64,000 bases of DNA, from assembly GCA_964446435.1 (NCBI GenBank), contig CAYUOS010000001.1, positions 8,099-72,098 of the forward strand, written 5' to 3'. A program made the position numbers and the translations under genes. Source of the DNA: SLNP01 sp964446435. Its GTDB lineage: Bacteria; Bacteroidota; Bacteroidia; Bacteroidales; VadinHA17. How positions within the stretch are numbered: position 1 is the stretch's first letter; every line of letters starts with the position of its first letter. The notes beneath the pieces were generated by a model, which was not told the origin of the DNA, made no database searches, and saw only the letters and a list, made by a program, of their open reading frames with translations. Below are positions 26,095 to 36,028 of the stretch, in pieces.

Positions 26095-27548
26095 AGAGAT
26101 TAAGTGATCTGAAGGAGGGGATGAAGGTGCTGCAAATAACCGGCGATGCAGAGGTTATTGTCACTGCTGTTACTGCTGACTCACGCAGGGCCGGACCGGG
26201 TGTACTGTTTGTTGCCGTCAGGGGAACCAAAACCGACGGGCATCTCTTTATCGATGCGGCTATCTCGGCAGGTTCTCCTGTGGTGGTTTGTGAGAAGGCA
26301 CCCTCGGGCGGGTTCCCGGGGATAACCACAGTAACTGTACCTGACAGTGCTGAAGCTCTGGGCCTGATCTCTTCGGCGTTTTATGGCTACCCTTCTGCTT
26401 CACTCAGGCTTACGGGTGTTACCGGCACGAACGGAAAGACAACGATTGCCACCCTTCTCTATAATACATTCATGTCACTCGGGTATAAGTGCGGGCTGCT
26501 TTCAACGGTTTGCAATTATGTCCATGACAGAAAGAGTGATGCGACACATACGACTCCCGATCCCGTGGCCCTCAATGCCCTGATGGCCTCAATGGTTGAA
26601 GAGGGATGTGAGTTTGTCTTCATGGAGGTCAGCTCTCATGCCATCGATCAGAAAAGGATTGCAGGCCTCAAATTCGCCGGAGGGATTTTTACCAATCTTA
26701 CCCATGATCATCTCGATTACCACAAGACCTTTGACAATTACCTTGGGGTAAAGAAGCGTTTCTTCGATAGTCTTGAGAGCGAAGCCTTTGCCCTGGTGAA
26801 TTCCGACGATCGCAATGGCAAGGTAATGGTTCAGAATTGCCGTGCTGCCGTTCATACCTATTCCCTTGCCTCACTTGCAGAGTATCGTGCCTCGGTTGTT
26901 GAGCTGCGACTCGACGGGATGGCAATGAAGATAGCCGGTAAGGAGGTCTGGACCAGCCTTATCGGGGATTTCAACGCGTCAAACATTCTTGCGGTCTATG
27001 CTGCGGCCAGGTTGCTGGGGGCCGGTGAGGAGGAGACCCTTAAGGTAATCAGCAGTCTGAAACCTGTACCCGGAAGGCTTGAGGTTGTCGGGTCTCAGGC
27101 CGGAATAACCGGTATTGTTGATTATGCACATACCCCCGATGCCCTGAAGAATGTAACGGATACCATAAACAGGATCAGGCAGGGAGCTGTAAGGCTGGTC
27201 ACAGTGGTTGGTGCGGGTGGCGACAGGGACAGGACCAAGAGGCCTTTGATGGCCTCTATAGCGGCAATGGCCAGTGATACCGTAATACTTACCAGCGACA
27301 ATCCGCGCACTGAAGATCCTGATATGATACTCAACGAGATGGAAGCAGGCCTTGACCCGGTACTGAGACGAAAATCAGTCAGGATAAGTGACAGGAGAAG
27401 TGCAATAAGAACCGCCGTAAAGCTCGCCTCACCGGGTGATATTATCCTGGTTGCCGGCAAGGGTCATGAAACCTACCAGGAGATCAGAGGTGTCAGGCAC
27501 CATTTCGATGACAGGGAAGAGTTGCTGAGTGCATTTACAGACAGATAA
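26091..27548 (+). CDS. murE: UDP-MurNAc-tripeptide synthetase (meso-diaminopimelate adding)
   Basis: 485 residues. Mur ligase with the ATP site GVTGTNGKTTIATLL (about 109-123), the HTTPDPVALN substrate block, the carbamylated-lysine region and DNPRTEDP at about 403. The DNPR motif marks the enzyme that adds meso-diaminopimelate and not L-lysine to UDP-MurNAc-L-Ala-D-Glu. KGHETYQ near the C-terminus also fits. Cytoplasmic. Starts within the ftsI stop. Confidence 0.97.
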   Translation: MKRLSDLKEGMKVLQITGDAEVIVTAVTADSRRAGPGVLFVAVRGTKTDGHLFIDAAISAGSPVVVCEKAPSGGFPGITTVTVPDSAEALGLISSAFYGYPSASLRLTGVTGTNGKTTIATLLYNTFMSLGYKCGLLSTVCNYVHDRKSDATHTTPDPVALNALMASMVEEGCEFVFMEVSSHAIDQKRIAGLKFAGGIFTNLTHDHLDYHKTFDNYLGVKKRFFDSLESEAFALVNSDDRNGKVMVQNCRAAVHTYSLASLAEYRASVVELRLDGMAMKIAGKEVWTSLIGDFNASNILAVYAAARLLGAGEEETLKVISSLKPVPGRLEVVGSQAGITGIVDYAHTPDALKNVTDTINRIRQGAVRLVTVVGAGGDRDRTKRPLMASIAAMASDTVILTSDNPRTEDPDMILNEMEAGLDPVLRRKSVRISDRRSAIRTAVKLASPGDIILVAGKGHETYQEIRGVRHHFDDREELLSAFTDR

Positions 27549-27558
27549 GATACAGATC

Positions 27559-28812
27559 ATGTTATACTACCTTTTTCAATATCTCGACCGAATGACCGAC
27601 CTGCCGGGAACAGGGCTCTTCAACTATATCTCATTCAGGGCGGCTATGGCTGTGATAACCTCACTTCTGATATCGATGATAATCGGTAAGAAGATTATCA
27701 GGTATCTGCAGTACAAACAGATAGGAGAGGTGGTAAGGGATCTGGGTCTCGAGGGGCAGTACAGGAAGGAGGGAACTCCCTCTATGGGCGGAATCATTAT
27801 TCTTATTTCGATAGTGGTACCTGTGCTTTTGTTTGCGAGACTCAACAACGTATACATAATCCTGATGCTGGTTACCACCATCTGGCTGGGGCTTGTGGGA
27901 TTTGTTGACGACTACATCAAGATATTCAGGAAGAACAAGGATGGTCTGGCCGGACGCTACAAGATCTTTGCCCAGATTGTTATGGGGCTGGTTGTAGGGG
28001 TGACTCTTTTCTTCAGCGACCAGGCGGTTGTCAGGGAGATTGTGCCCGGGTCGACTACAGGTGAGGTGGTTGCCACTGAGCAGCAGGCGTACGACTTTGA
28101 GGATACAAGGTATGAGTACCGGAATCTTAAAACGACAAAAACAACAATTCCCTTTGTGAAGAACAATGAGTTTGACTACGCCTGGCTGGTACCCTTTGCA
28201 AAGGAGGAGAGCAGACAGCTGTGGGGATGGATAGTGTTCGTGGTGATGGTAATCGTGGTGGTCTCGGCGGTGTCGAACGGGGCCAACCTTACCGATGGTC
28301 TTGACGGCCTTGCCACCGGGACATCGGCAATAATAGGTGTCACACTCGGTGTCTTCGCCTATGTATCGGGCAACATAATCTATTCAGGGTACCTCGACAT
28401 AATGTATATACCATACAGCGGCGAGCTTGTGATTTTTGCAGCCGCATTCATCGGGGCTGCAATCGGCTTCCTGTGGTACAACAGCTATCCGGCCCAGGTA
28501 TTCATGGGTGATACCGGAAGCCTGGCAATCGGTGGAATTATAGCCGTAATGGCGATCATACTGCGAAAGGAGTTGCTGATACCAGTATTGTGCGGTGTCT
28601 TCTTCGCCGAGAGTCTTTCGGTAATGATTCAGGTAGCCTGGTTCAAGAGAACAAAAAGAAAATACGGTGAGGGGAGGAGGGTTTTCCTTATGGCGCCTCT
28701 TCATCATCACTTCCAGAAGATGGGGCTTCCTGAGTCGAAGATAGTGGTGAGGTTCTGGATTGTGGCAATAATGCTGGCAGTTCTGAGTGTGGTAACGCTG
28801 AAAGTAAGATAG
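27559..28812 (+). CDS. mraY: Phospho-MurNAc-pentapeptide transferase
   Basis: 417 residues. An integral membrane enzyme that makes lipid I from UDP-MurNAc-pentapeptide and undecaprenyl phosphate. Family blocks: GTPSMGGIIIL, the Asp pair in GFVDDYIKI (about 115), NGANLTDGLDGLA (about 240), FMGDTGSLAIGG and APLHHHFQKMG (about 378). It is some 50 residues longer than the E. coli enzyme because of a polar stretch at about 165-220 (VPGSTTGEVVATEQQAYD onward), which I take to be a lineage feature. The ATG at 27559 is chosen; a GTG at 27529 lies inside murE. Confidence 0.97.
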   Translation: MLYYLFQYLDRMTDLPGTGLFNYISFRAAMAVITSLLISMIIGKKIIRYLQYKQIGEVVRDLGLEGQYRKEGTPSMGGIIILISIVVPVLLFARLNNVYIILMLVTTIWLGLVGFVDDYIKIFRKNKDGLAGRYKIFAQIVMGLVVGVTLFFSDQAVVREIVPGSTTGEVVATEQQAYDFEDTRYEYRNLKTTKTTIPFVKNNEFDYAWLVPFAKEESRQLWGWIVFVVMVIVVVSAVSNGANLTDGLDGLATGTSAIIGVTLGVFAYVSGNIIYSGYLDIMYIPYSGELVIFAAAFIGAAIGFLWYNSYPAQVFMGDTGSLAIGGIIAVMAIILRKELLIPVLCGVFFAESLSVMIQVAWFKRTKRKYGEGRRVFLMAPLHHHFQKMGLPESKIVVRFWIVAIMLAVLSVVTLKVR

Positions 28813-28833
28813 AAACAACGACGCTGAGATAGA

Positions 28834-30171
28834 ATGAAGAGACTGATTGTCATACTCGGAGCAGGAGAGAGTGGAACCGGAAGCGCAGTGCTTGCAAAGT
28901 CCAGGGGGTTTGACGTATTCGTATCAGACAGCGGTTCCATCAGGGAGAAGTACCTCGCCATGCTCGTCTCGAAGGGGATAGAATATGAGGAGGGGCGGCA
29001 TACTGAGGAGAGGATACTTCAGGCCTTCGAGGTGATAAAGAGTCCCGGGATACCTGAAAATGCCCCAATCGTAATGGCAATCACCAGGAAGGGTATACCG
29101 GTGATATCGGAGATTGAGTTTGCGGGCAGGTATACCGATGCAATGAAGATATGCATCACCGGGAGTAATGGAAAGACCACCACCACCAGCCTGATATATC
29201 ATATTCTGAAAAAGGCAGGGTTAAAGGTGGCGATGACAGGAAATGTGGGTAACAGTTTTGCCCTGGCAGTAAGTGAGGGTGGGTATGATTATTATGTAAT
29301 CGAGCTGAGCAGCTTCCAGCTTGACAATATGTACAACTTCAGGGCAGATATCGGAGTACTGTTGAATATCACACCCGATCATCTTGACCGCTATGGATAT
29401 GAGATGAAAAATTATGTCGCTTCAAAGTTCAGAATAATCAATAACCAGGGTCGCGGGCAATATTTTATCTATTGTGCCGACGATCAGGTTATTGCAAAAG
29501 AGCTCGCTTCAATCAGCATCGAGGCAGTGAAGTTGCCATTCTCACTTGAACTGAGTGAAGGGATGGCAGGCTATATCGAGAATGAGGAACTGGTAACAGA
29601 TTATAACGAAAAAATCAGGCTTATGACCATGCATGACCTGGCCCTTAAGGGCCGGCACAACACCTACAATTCGCTGGCCGCTGCCATTGTGGCCAATGTG
29701 CTGAACATCAGAAAGGAGACTATCAGGGAAAGCCTCTCTGATTTTCAGGGAGTGGAACACCGCCTTGAGCCTGTGCTTACGGTATGTGGTATCAACTTCG
29801 TGAACGACTCAAAAGCCACCAACGTCAACTCGACATGGTATGCCCTCGAGTGCATGCCTACAGGTATCGTCTGGATAGCCGGAGGCATAGACAAGGGCAA
29901 TGACTATTCTGAGCTGATGCAGCTCGTCAGGAGGAAGGTGAAGGCGATAGTATGCCTTGGAAAGGACAACAGAAAGATCATGAGTTCCTTCAGCGAGGTT
30001 GGCACCACCATTGTCGAGACAGGCTCAATGGAAGAGGCAGTCAGATCGGCCTATTACCTTGCAGGCAAGGGTGATACAGTGCTGCTTTCACCTGCCTGTG
30101 CAAGTTTTGACCTCTTCGACAACTACGAAGACAGGGGAAGGCAATTCAAGCAGGCGGTGAGAAATCTTTAA
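28834..30171 (+). CDS. murD: UDP-MurNAc-L-alanine:D-glutamate ligase
   Basis: 445 residues. The Rossmann-like N-terminus reads VILGAGESGTGSAVLAKSRG, the ATP site is CITGSNGKTTTTSLIYH at about 107, and the third domain shows FVNDSKATNVNSTWYAL and WIAGGIDKGNDYSEL. The TPDHLDRYGYEM block is typical of MurD. It adds D-Glu to UDP-MurNAc-L-Ala in the cytoplasm. It lies 21 bases after mraY and 11 bases before ftsW. Confidence 0.97.
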   Translation: MKRLIVILGAGESGTGSAVLAKSRGFDVFVSDSGSIREKYLAMLVSKGIEYEEGRHTEERILQAFEVIKSPGIPENAPIVMAITRKGIPVISEIEFAGRYTDAMKICITGSNGKTTTTSLIYHILKKAGLKVAMTGNVGNSFALAVSEGGYDYYVIELSSFQLDNMYNFRADIGVLLNITPDHLDRYGYEMKNYVASKFRIINNQGRGQYFIYCADDQVIAKELASISIEAVKLPFSLELSEGMAGYIENEELVTDYNEKIRLMTMHDLALKGRHNTYNSLAAAIVANVLNIRKETIRESLSDFQGVEHRLEPVLTVCGINFVNDSKATNVNSTWYALECMPTGIVWIAGGIDKGNDYSELMQLVRRKVKAIVCLGKDNRKIMSSFSEVGTTIVETGSMEEAVRSAYYLAGKGDTVLLSPACASFDLFDNYEDRGRQFKQAVRNL

Positions 30172-30182
30172 TCGATTAACTG

Positions 30183-31394
30183 ATGGGAGCATCAAAGCTG
30201 GTTAACATTTTCAGGGGCGATCGTGGTATCTGGGCCATGGTTGTACTCTTCATGTTTTACAGCCTGCTGGCGGTATACAGCTCATCAGTAAGTGTTGCCT
30301 TCACCAGCTTCGGAGGCAATACCACCTATTTCCTCAGGAGTCAGTTCTTCATGCTTCTGTTTGGTCTTATCATTATCATAATTACGAGTCACCTGAACTA
30401 CAAGATATACTCCACCCTTGCCAACATTATTCTGGTTGTGGCGATAGCACTGCTGGTGCTGACACTCTTTTTCGGGGTGCGCATCAACGAAGCAACGCGG
30501 TGGATTGAGATTCCCGGTACCGGATTCAGGTTGCAGACCTCTGATCTCGCCAAGGCAGCACTGGTCATCTACCTTTCGAGGGTTCTTGCCAAATACCAGA
30601 ACGAGCTCAACGACTTCGGCCTGGTAACCAGGATATTCATCGTGCCCATCGCCATAGTCTGCGCCCTGATAATGTCAGAGAACCTCTCTACCGCCGTAAT
30701 GATATTTGGTATTTGCATGATTATCATGTTCATTGGTCGTGTGCCTGTAAAGTTCCTTCTGGCTTATACGGGAATGGCTCTGGTCGGTGTGATTCTTTTT
30801 GCACTTGTACTTACGGTTGTTTCAAAAGATAACAGGGTGGAGGTCTGGAAGAACAGGATCGAGGCATTTGTGAGCGACGAGTCGTCACAGAGTGATAATT
30901 ACCAGCTCAACCAGGCTAAGATCGCCATTTCGACAGGCGGGCTATTTGGCAAGATGCCCGGCAAGAGTGTGCAAAGGAATATGCTGCCTCAGTCGAACTC
31001 AGACTTCATATTTGCCATAATCGTCGAGGAGTACGGTCTGCTTTTCGGGGCAATACCTCTCATTATGGCCTACCTTATCCTTCTATACCGCGGCATCGCA
31101 ATTGCCCGACGGTGCGAAACGGCTTTCCCCGCATTTCTTGTTCTCGGCCTGGTGATGATGATAGTCATTCAGGCAATACTGAACATGATGGTGGCTGTCG
31201 GGCTTTTCCCCGTTACCGGCCAGACGCTGCCTCTCGTCAGCTGGGGGCGCACCTCGGTTATGGTAATGAGTTTCTCAATAGGTGCCATCCTCGGTGTGAG
31301 TCGTGTTGTAAATGCCAGAATGAAGCAGGAGGAGCTGCCTGATGAAGAGAAATCTGATAATGAATCGAGAATTTATGAACCGTCAAGGGGTTAA
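30183..31394 (+). CDS. ftsW: Lipid II glycosyltransferase of the divisome (SEDS family)
   Basis: 403 residues with about ten membrane segments. SEDS-family blocks: ATRWIEIPGTGFRLQTSDLAK (with the expected W-I-x-x-G pattern), AIIVEEYGLLFG and NMMVAVGLFPVTGQTLPLVSWG. It polymerises glycan strands at the septum with the PBP encoded by ftsI. The C-terminal tail is polar and overlaps the start of murG. Confidence 0.96.
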   Translation: MGASKLVNIFRGDRGIWAMVVLFMFYSLLAVYSSSVSVAFTSFGGNTTYFLRSQFFMLLFGLIIIIITSHLNYKIYSTLANIILVVAIALLVLTLFFGVRINEATRWIEIPGTGFRLQTSDLAKAALVIYLSRVLAKYQNELNDFGLVTRIFIVPIAIVCALIMSENLSTAVMIFGICMIIMFIGRVPVKFLLAYTGMALVGVILFALVLTVVSKDNRVEVWKNRIEAFVSDESSQSDNYQLNQAKIAISTGGLFGKMPGKSVQRNMLPQSNSDFIFAIIVEEYGLLFGAIPLIMAYLILLYRGIAIARRCETAFPAFLVLGLVMMIVIQAILNMMVAVGLFPVTGQTLPLVSWGRTSVMVMSFSIGAILGVSRVVNARMKQEELPDEEKSDNESRIYEPSRG

Positions 31395-32490
31395 ACATAT
31401 AATTATAAGCGGTGGGGGAACCGGGGGGCACATCTTCCCGGCACTCTCCATCGCAAATGCTCTACTGGCAATCGACGGGAGGGTTGAAATATTATTTGTC
31501 GGTGCATCGGGCAGAATGGAGATGGAACTGGTTCCCTCTGCCGGATACCGTATAATAGGTTTGCCTGTTGAGGGTCTTGACAGAAGAAGGCTCTGGAAGA
31601 ATTTCGGGGTTCTGGTCAGGGTGCTGAAGAGCCTGTCTATGGCGCGCAAGGTAATTGAAGAGTTCCGACCCGACGTTGTGGTAGGGGTTGGGGGCTATGC
31701 CAGCGGGCCTCTTCTCTGGGCAGCCGGTCAGCTCACGATACCCATACTGATACAGGAGCAGAACAGCTATGCAGGCATTACCAACCGTATCATGGCAAAA
31801 AAGGCGTCAGCGATATGTGTTGCTTACAAGGGAATGGAGAAATACTTTCCGGCCGGAAAGATACTACTCACAGGCAATCCGGTGCGAAGCACCTTTGCTG
31901 ACCTTGAAAGGCTTAGGCCGGAAGCCAGAAGATATTTCAATGTTGACGGGAACAAGCCCGTTGCTTTGGTACTTGGCGGTTCGCAGGGTGCAGGAGCCAT
32001 AAACAGTGCCCTTACTGAAGCGACAGAGAGTTTCAGGAGAAGCGGGGTTGAGTGGGTATGGCAGACCGGCAGAAACTACTTTGAAAGAGTCAATACATGT
32101 GTAATCTCCTCAGGAGCAGGCAATGTAAGGGTAAGAAGTTTCATTGATCGCATGGACCTTGCTTATGCCGCGGCCGACATTATTGTGTCACGATCGGGTG
32201 CCGGAACTATATCGGAACTCTGCCTCGTGGGAAAGCCTGTTATTCTGATACCCTCACCAAATGTTGCTGAGGATCATCAGACAAAGAATGCAATGGCACT
32301 TGTTGAGGAGGGAGCAGCCATGCTGCTAAAGGATAGTGAGGTGAAGCAGGGCCTTGTCACTATGGTCTCTGACCTTTCGTCCGATGCGGTTCGCATGCAA
32401 ACGCTTTCAGCGAATATCAGCAGGCTGGCCCTTCCGGGTTCGGCGGCCATGATTGCAAATGAGGTACTTAAACTTGCGGAAAAGAGATGA
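31375..32490 (+). CDS. murG: UDP-GlcNAc:lipid I N-acetylglucosaminyltransferase
   Basis: 371 residues. It makes lipid II at the inner face of the membrane. The G loop ISGGGTGGHIFPA is close to the N-terminus, followed by VGVGGYASGPLL, VLGGSQGAGAINSA and the donor-site block IVSRSGAGTISELCL. In-frame starts at 31342, 31360 and 31375 are all possible; the last leaves the usual short lead before the G loop and overlaps ftsW by 20 bases. The ATG at 31342 has a purine-rich stretch (AGGAGG) upstream and cannot be excluded. Confidence 0.96.
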   Translation: MNRQGVKHIIISGGGTGGHIFPALSIANALLAIDGRVEILFVGASGRMEMELVPSAGYRIIGLPVEGLDRRRLWKNFGVLVRVLKSLSMARKVIEEFRPDVVVGVGGYASGPLLWAAGQLTIPILIQEQNSYAGITNRIMAKKASAICVAYKGMEKYFPAGKILLTGNPVRSTFADLERLRPEARRYFNVDGNKPVALVLGGSQGAGAINSALTEATESFRRSGVEWVWQTGRNYFERVNTCVISSGAGNVRVRSFIDRMDLAYAAADIIVSRSGAGTISELCLVGKPVILIPSPNVAEDHQTKNAMALVEEGAAMLLKDSEVKQGLVTMVSDLSSDAVRMQTLSANISRLALPGSAAMIANEVLKLAEKR

Positions 32491-33878
32491 TAAACGGCAG
32501 CAAAACAGCAAGGTTCTATTTTGCAGGTATCGGGGGTATCGGTATGAGCGCCCTGGCCAGGTATTTCCTTGCAGGCGGGTTCGAGGTTGCCGGGTATGAC
32601 CGTACCGGCAGTGACCTTACCGATGAACTCGGGCGGGAGGGTTGCCTTATCTCTTTTATCGACGACCCCGGTTCCATTCCTGAGAAATACCGGAACACCG
32701 ACCTGCGCGAAGAGGTAATAGTGATATATACTCCTGCGATTCCGGCATCAAGCAGGATACTGTCATGGTTCAGGCTTAACGGATATGCCATGCACAAGAG
32801 GTCGGAGATACTTGGCTCAATCTCACGCAAGACAGATACCCTTGCTGTAGCGGGTACTCATGGCAAGACCACGGTATCTACAATACTGGCACATATCCTC
32901 AAGCTTTCTCATGTCGATTGTACCGCCTTCCTTGGTGGCATATCGAAGAACTACAATACCAACATGCTTACCGGAGAGAGTCGCTATACCGTGATGGAGG
33001 CCGATGAGTTCGACCGCTCTTTCCTGAGGCTCAGGCCGCTGATGGCTGTTGTAACAAGTACTGATGCCGACCATCTTGACATCTACGGCGACCTTGCAAC
33101 CATGATAGAGGGATACAATGAGTTCTGCGGACTCGTCAGGCCGGGAGGCTTTATGGTGGTAAACAAGAATGTCGAACCTGTTTTAAGAAAGCAGCCGGAT
33201 GTTGGTTACCTAACCTATGGCCTTGATGAGGTGGCTGATTATTGTGCACTGAATGTTGCTGCAGACGAGCACTTCTACAGGTTTGACCTTAAGACGCCAT
33301 CGGGAATTTTCAGGGATATGCACTTCTCATTTCCGGGCATAATCAATGTTGAGAATGCTGTTGCCGCCTGCGCTGTTGCCCTGCTTAGCGGAGTGATGAT
33401 AGAGGAGATCAGGAAGGCCCTGGTATGCTTCAGGGGCGTAAAGAGAAGATTCGATATAAGAATCAATCTCCCCGGGTTTGTCTATATAGATGATTATGCC
33501 CATCACCCCGTTGAGATCAGGGCATTCATAAATTCAATCAGGACCCAATACCCCGGCAGAAGGATCACCGGTGTGTTTCAGCCACATCTTTTCAGCAGGA
33601 CGCGCGACCATGCAGGTTCCTTTGCCCGGGTTCTCGACCTGCTTGAGAATGTTATCCTGATGCCCATTTACCCGGCCCGTGAAGAGCCGATTCCGGGGGT
33701 TGATTCAGAGATGATATTGAAGGAGATGAAGAACAAAAACGTCAGGCTGCTACCTGCCGACCAGGTGGTTGATGCTGTACCATACGACAAGACTGATATT
33801 CTTGTAACAATCGGAGCCGGAAGTATCGACAGGCTTGTCCGGCCCCTGGAAGAGAGAATTTTAAGAATCAGTGGATAG
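32487..33878 (+). CDS. murC: UDP-N-acetylmuramate:L-alanine ligase
   Basis: 463 residues. Blocks: GIGGIGMSALARYF at the N-terminus, the ATP site AVAGTHGKTTVSTILA at about 120, EADEFDRSFL, VYIDDYAHHPVEI and FQPHLFSRTRD. It adds L-Ala to UDP-MurNAc, the first Mur ligase step. It starts inside the murG stop (ATGA) and its TAG overlaps the GTG start of ftsQ. Confidence 0.97.
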   Translation: MINGSKTARFYFAGIGGIGMSALARYFLAGGFEVAGYDRTGSDLTDELGREGCLISFIDDPGSIPEKYRNTDLREEVIVIYTPAIPASSRILSWFRLNGYAMHKRSEILGSISRKTDTLAVAGTHGKTTVSTILAHILKLSHVDCTAFLGGISKNYNTNMLTGESRYTVMEADEFDRSFLRLRPLMAVVTSTDADHLDIYGDLATMIEGYNEFCGLVRPGGFMVVNKNVEPVLRKQPDVGYLTYGLDEVADYCALNVAADEHFYRFDLKTPSGIFRDMHFSFPGIINVENAVAACAVALLSGVMIEEIRKALVCFRGVKRRFDIRINLPGFVYIDDYAHHPVEIRAFINSIRTQYPGRRITGVFQPHLFSRTRDHAGSFARVLDLLENVILMPIYPAREEPIPGVDSEMILKEMKNKNVRLLPADQVVDAVPYDKTDILVTIGAGSIDRLVRPLEERILRISG

Positions 33879-34666
33879 TGAAACGGATACTTAAAATATT
33901 GCTGCTGATACCGATACTCTATATCGTGGTAATGCCTTTCTGGTTCAGGCATACCTCAGGCAGTGTTGCATGCGGTGGTTTGAACATAATAATTACTGAT
34001 TCGAGTGAGTACAGGTTTGTCAGTGAGCAGCAGATAAGGGAAAGGCTCTACAGCAGCCCCCTGAAGTTCGCCGGCATACCGATGTCCGATATCAGGCTTG
34101 ATGAGATTGAGAGCCGTGTAGCCTCAATCAACGAGTTGCGAAGAACAGAAGCCTATTTTACAATCGACGGCACCCTTCACATTGAGGTAGGCCAGAGGAA
34201 GCCTGTGTTGCGGATACTATCGGCAACAGGTTCGGAATATTACATTGATGAAGAGGGGTTTATACTCAGGAAAAGGGGCCTCTATCCACCAAGGATTCAT
34301 GTTGCAATGGGAAGGATCGACATACGTGAAGGCTATATCTCAGGTTCGCGGATTGGTGATCAGGGAATACCTTCAGTATTGCAGGATCTTTATGAGCTGG
34401 TGATCTGGCTCAGGAAGAGTCAGCTATGGTCTGCGATGATTGACCATATTGAGGTTTCAGGCGGCGGAGCCATTACTCTGATTCCGCGGACAGGGGGCCA
34501 CAGGATATTTCTTGGAGACATCAGCAACCTTGAGACTAAGATGAACACCCTGGAGGCATTCTACCGCCAGGTGCTTCCTGTTACCGGCTGGGACACATAC
34601 AGTGCAATTGACCTCAGATATGAGGGACAATTAATAGCAAAAAAGAGAAAACAGAACCTACGATAA
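33878..34666 (+). CDS. ftsQ: Cell division protein FtsQ
   Basis: 262 residues. One N-terminal membrane segment (ILKILLLIPILYIVVMPFWF), then a POTRA-like region (NIIITDSSEYRFVSEQQIRERL) and an FtsQ-type beta domain (EYYIDEEGFILRKRG, GWDTYSAIDLRYEGQLIAKK). Sequence identity to E. coli FtsQ is low, but position between murC and ftsA, topology and size fit. It starts with GTG, overlapping the murC TAG by one base. It links FtsL/FtsB to the early divisome. Confidence 0.92.
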   Translation: MKRILKILLLIPILYIVVMPFWFRHTSGSVACGGLNIIITDSSEYRFVSEQQIRERLYSSPLKFAGIPMSDIRLDEIESRVASINELRRTEAYFTIDGTLHIEVGQRKPVLRILSATGSEYYIDEEGFILRKRGLYPPRIHVAMGRIDIREGYISGSRIGDQGIPSVLQDLYELVIWLRKSQLWSAMIDHIEVSGGGAITLIPRTGGHRIFLGDISNLETKMNTLEAFYRQVLPVTGWDTYSAIDLRYEGQLIAKKRKQNLR

Positions 34667-34677
34667 ATTTTTCAAAC

Positions 34678-36024
34678 ATGAGCAGTAAAGAAAACTATGT
34701 AGCAGCAATCGACATTGGCACCACCAAGATAGTGGCAATAGTCGGCAAAAGGAACGACCGGGGGAACATTGAGATCCTTGGTCTCAGCAAGGCGCCCTCT
34801 CTCGGTGTAAGAAGGGGTGTTGTGCAGAATATCGAAGAGACTGTCAACGCTATTCAGAAAACCGTTGATGATGTTCAGAACCGGTCGGGGATCAGGTTCA
34901 GTGAGGTATTTGTTGGTATCGCAGGCCAGCACATAAAGAGTATGCGGAGCCGTGGCTATATCAACAGGGAAAGGCCTGATGATGAAATTACCCGCGATGA
35001 TGTTTACAGGCTTGTTGAGGATATGTACAATATTCCCATCGAGATAGGCGAGGAGATAATCCATGTACTTCCTCAGAGTTTCATTGTTGACGGCGAAACC
35101 GGAATCAATAATCCGGTCGGTATGTGCGGACGCAGGCTTGAGGCCAACTTCCATATTGTCATAGGTCAGGTATCATCAGCCAAGAACATCGACAGGTGCA
35201 TAAGGAGATGCGGACTTAAGGTAAAGGATCTGATACTGGAGCCGCTGGCCTCATCAGAGGCGGTGCTTACCGATGAGGAGAAGGAGGCAGGCGTTGTGCT
35301 GATAGACATCGGCGGAGGCACGACAGATGTGGCAATTTACCATGACAACATAATCAGGCACACTGCAGTGATACCCTTTGGCGGTAATGTTGTTACCAAC
35401 GACATCAAGGAGGGGTGTGCGATTCTTACCAAATATGCCGATGCCCTCAAGCACCAGTATGGTTCTGCCCTTGGAGACATTGCCCCTGAAGACAAGGTGG
35501 TTTCGATACCTGGCATAGCAGGCAGGGAGCCCAAGGAGATATCATTCAAGAGCCTTGCCTATATAATCCAGTCAAGGATGGAGGAGATACTCGATGCCGT
35601 TAACTTCGAGATACAGCTTTCGGGTTACTCTGACAAGCTTGCAGCGGGTGCCGTAATTACCGGTGGTGGCGCGATGCTTAAGAACCTGCCTCAGCTGGTG
35701 AGGTTCAAGACGGCCATGGATGTAAGGATAGGTTACCCCAATGAGCATCTGCATGGTGAGGCCCGCAATGAGATCAACCAGCCTATGTTTGCAACCAGCG
35801 TCGGCCTCGTCATGAAGGGTTTTGAGTACCTCGACAGTCATCATGAGGCGTTTGGCGCCGACAGGGCTGAAGAGTATGATCGCAATCAGAGCGACCCGAA
35901 GAGTGAAGAGAAGGATGACTTCTCAGGTGACGAAGGCGCCTACAACAAGAAGACTATCGTCAACAAGATCAGGGAGGCGCTCAACAGTCTTTTTGAATTG
36001 AAAGATCAGGATATAAGCCAATAG
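34678..36024 (+). CDS. ftsA: Cell division protein FtsA
   Basis: 448 residues. An actin-fold ATPase that anchors FtsZ to the membrane. The phosphate-1 motif is AIDIGTTKIVAIVG, the phosphate-2 motif VLIDIGGGTTDVAIY and the adenosine motif VITGGGAMLKNL; the FtsA-only 1C subdomain begins near TVNAIQKTVDD. The C-terminus (NKIREALNSLFELKD) is a plausible amphipathic membrane-targeting helix, preceded by an acidic linker (SDPKSEEKDDFSGDEG). It lies 4 bases before ftsZ. Confidence 0.97.
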   Translation: MSSKENYVAAIDIGTTKIVAIVGKRNDRGNIEILGLSKAPSLGVRRGVVQNIEETVNAIQKTVDDVQNRSGIRFSEVFVGIAGQHIKSMRSRGYINRERPDDEITRDDVYRLVEDMYNIPIEIGEEIIHVLPQSFIVDGETGINNPVGMCGRRLEANFHIVIGQVSSAKNIDRCIRRCGLKVKDLILEPLASSEAVLTDEEKEAGVVLIDIGGGTTDVAIYHDNIIRHTAVIPFGGNVVTNDIKEGCAILTKYADALKHQYGSALGDIAPEDKVVSIPGIAGREPKEISFKSLAYIIQSRMEEILDAVNFEIQLSGYSDKLAAGAVITGGGAMLKNLPQLVRFKTAMDVRIGYPNEHLHGEARNEINQPMFATSVGLVMKGFEYLDSHHEAFGADRAEEYDRNQSDPKSEEKDDFSGDEGAYNKKTIVNKIREALNSLFELKDQDISQ

Positions 36025-36028
36025 AGCC

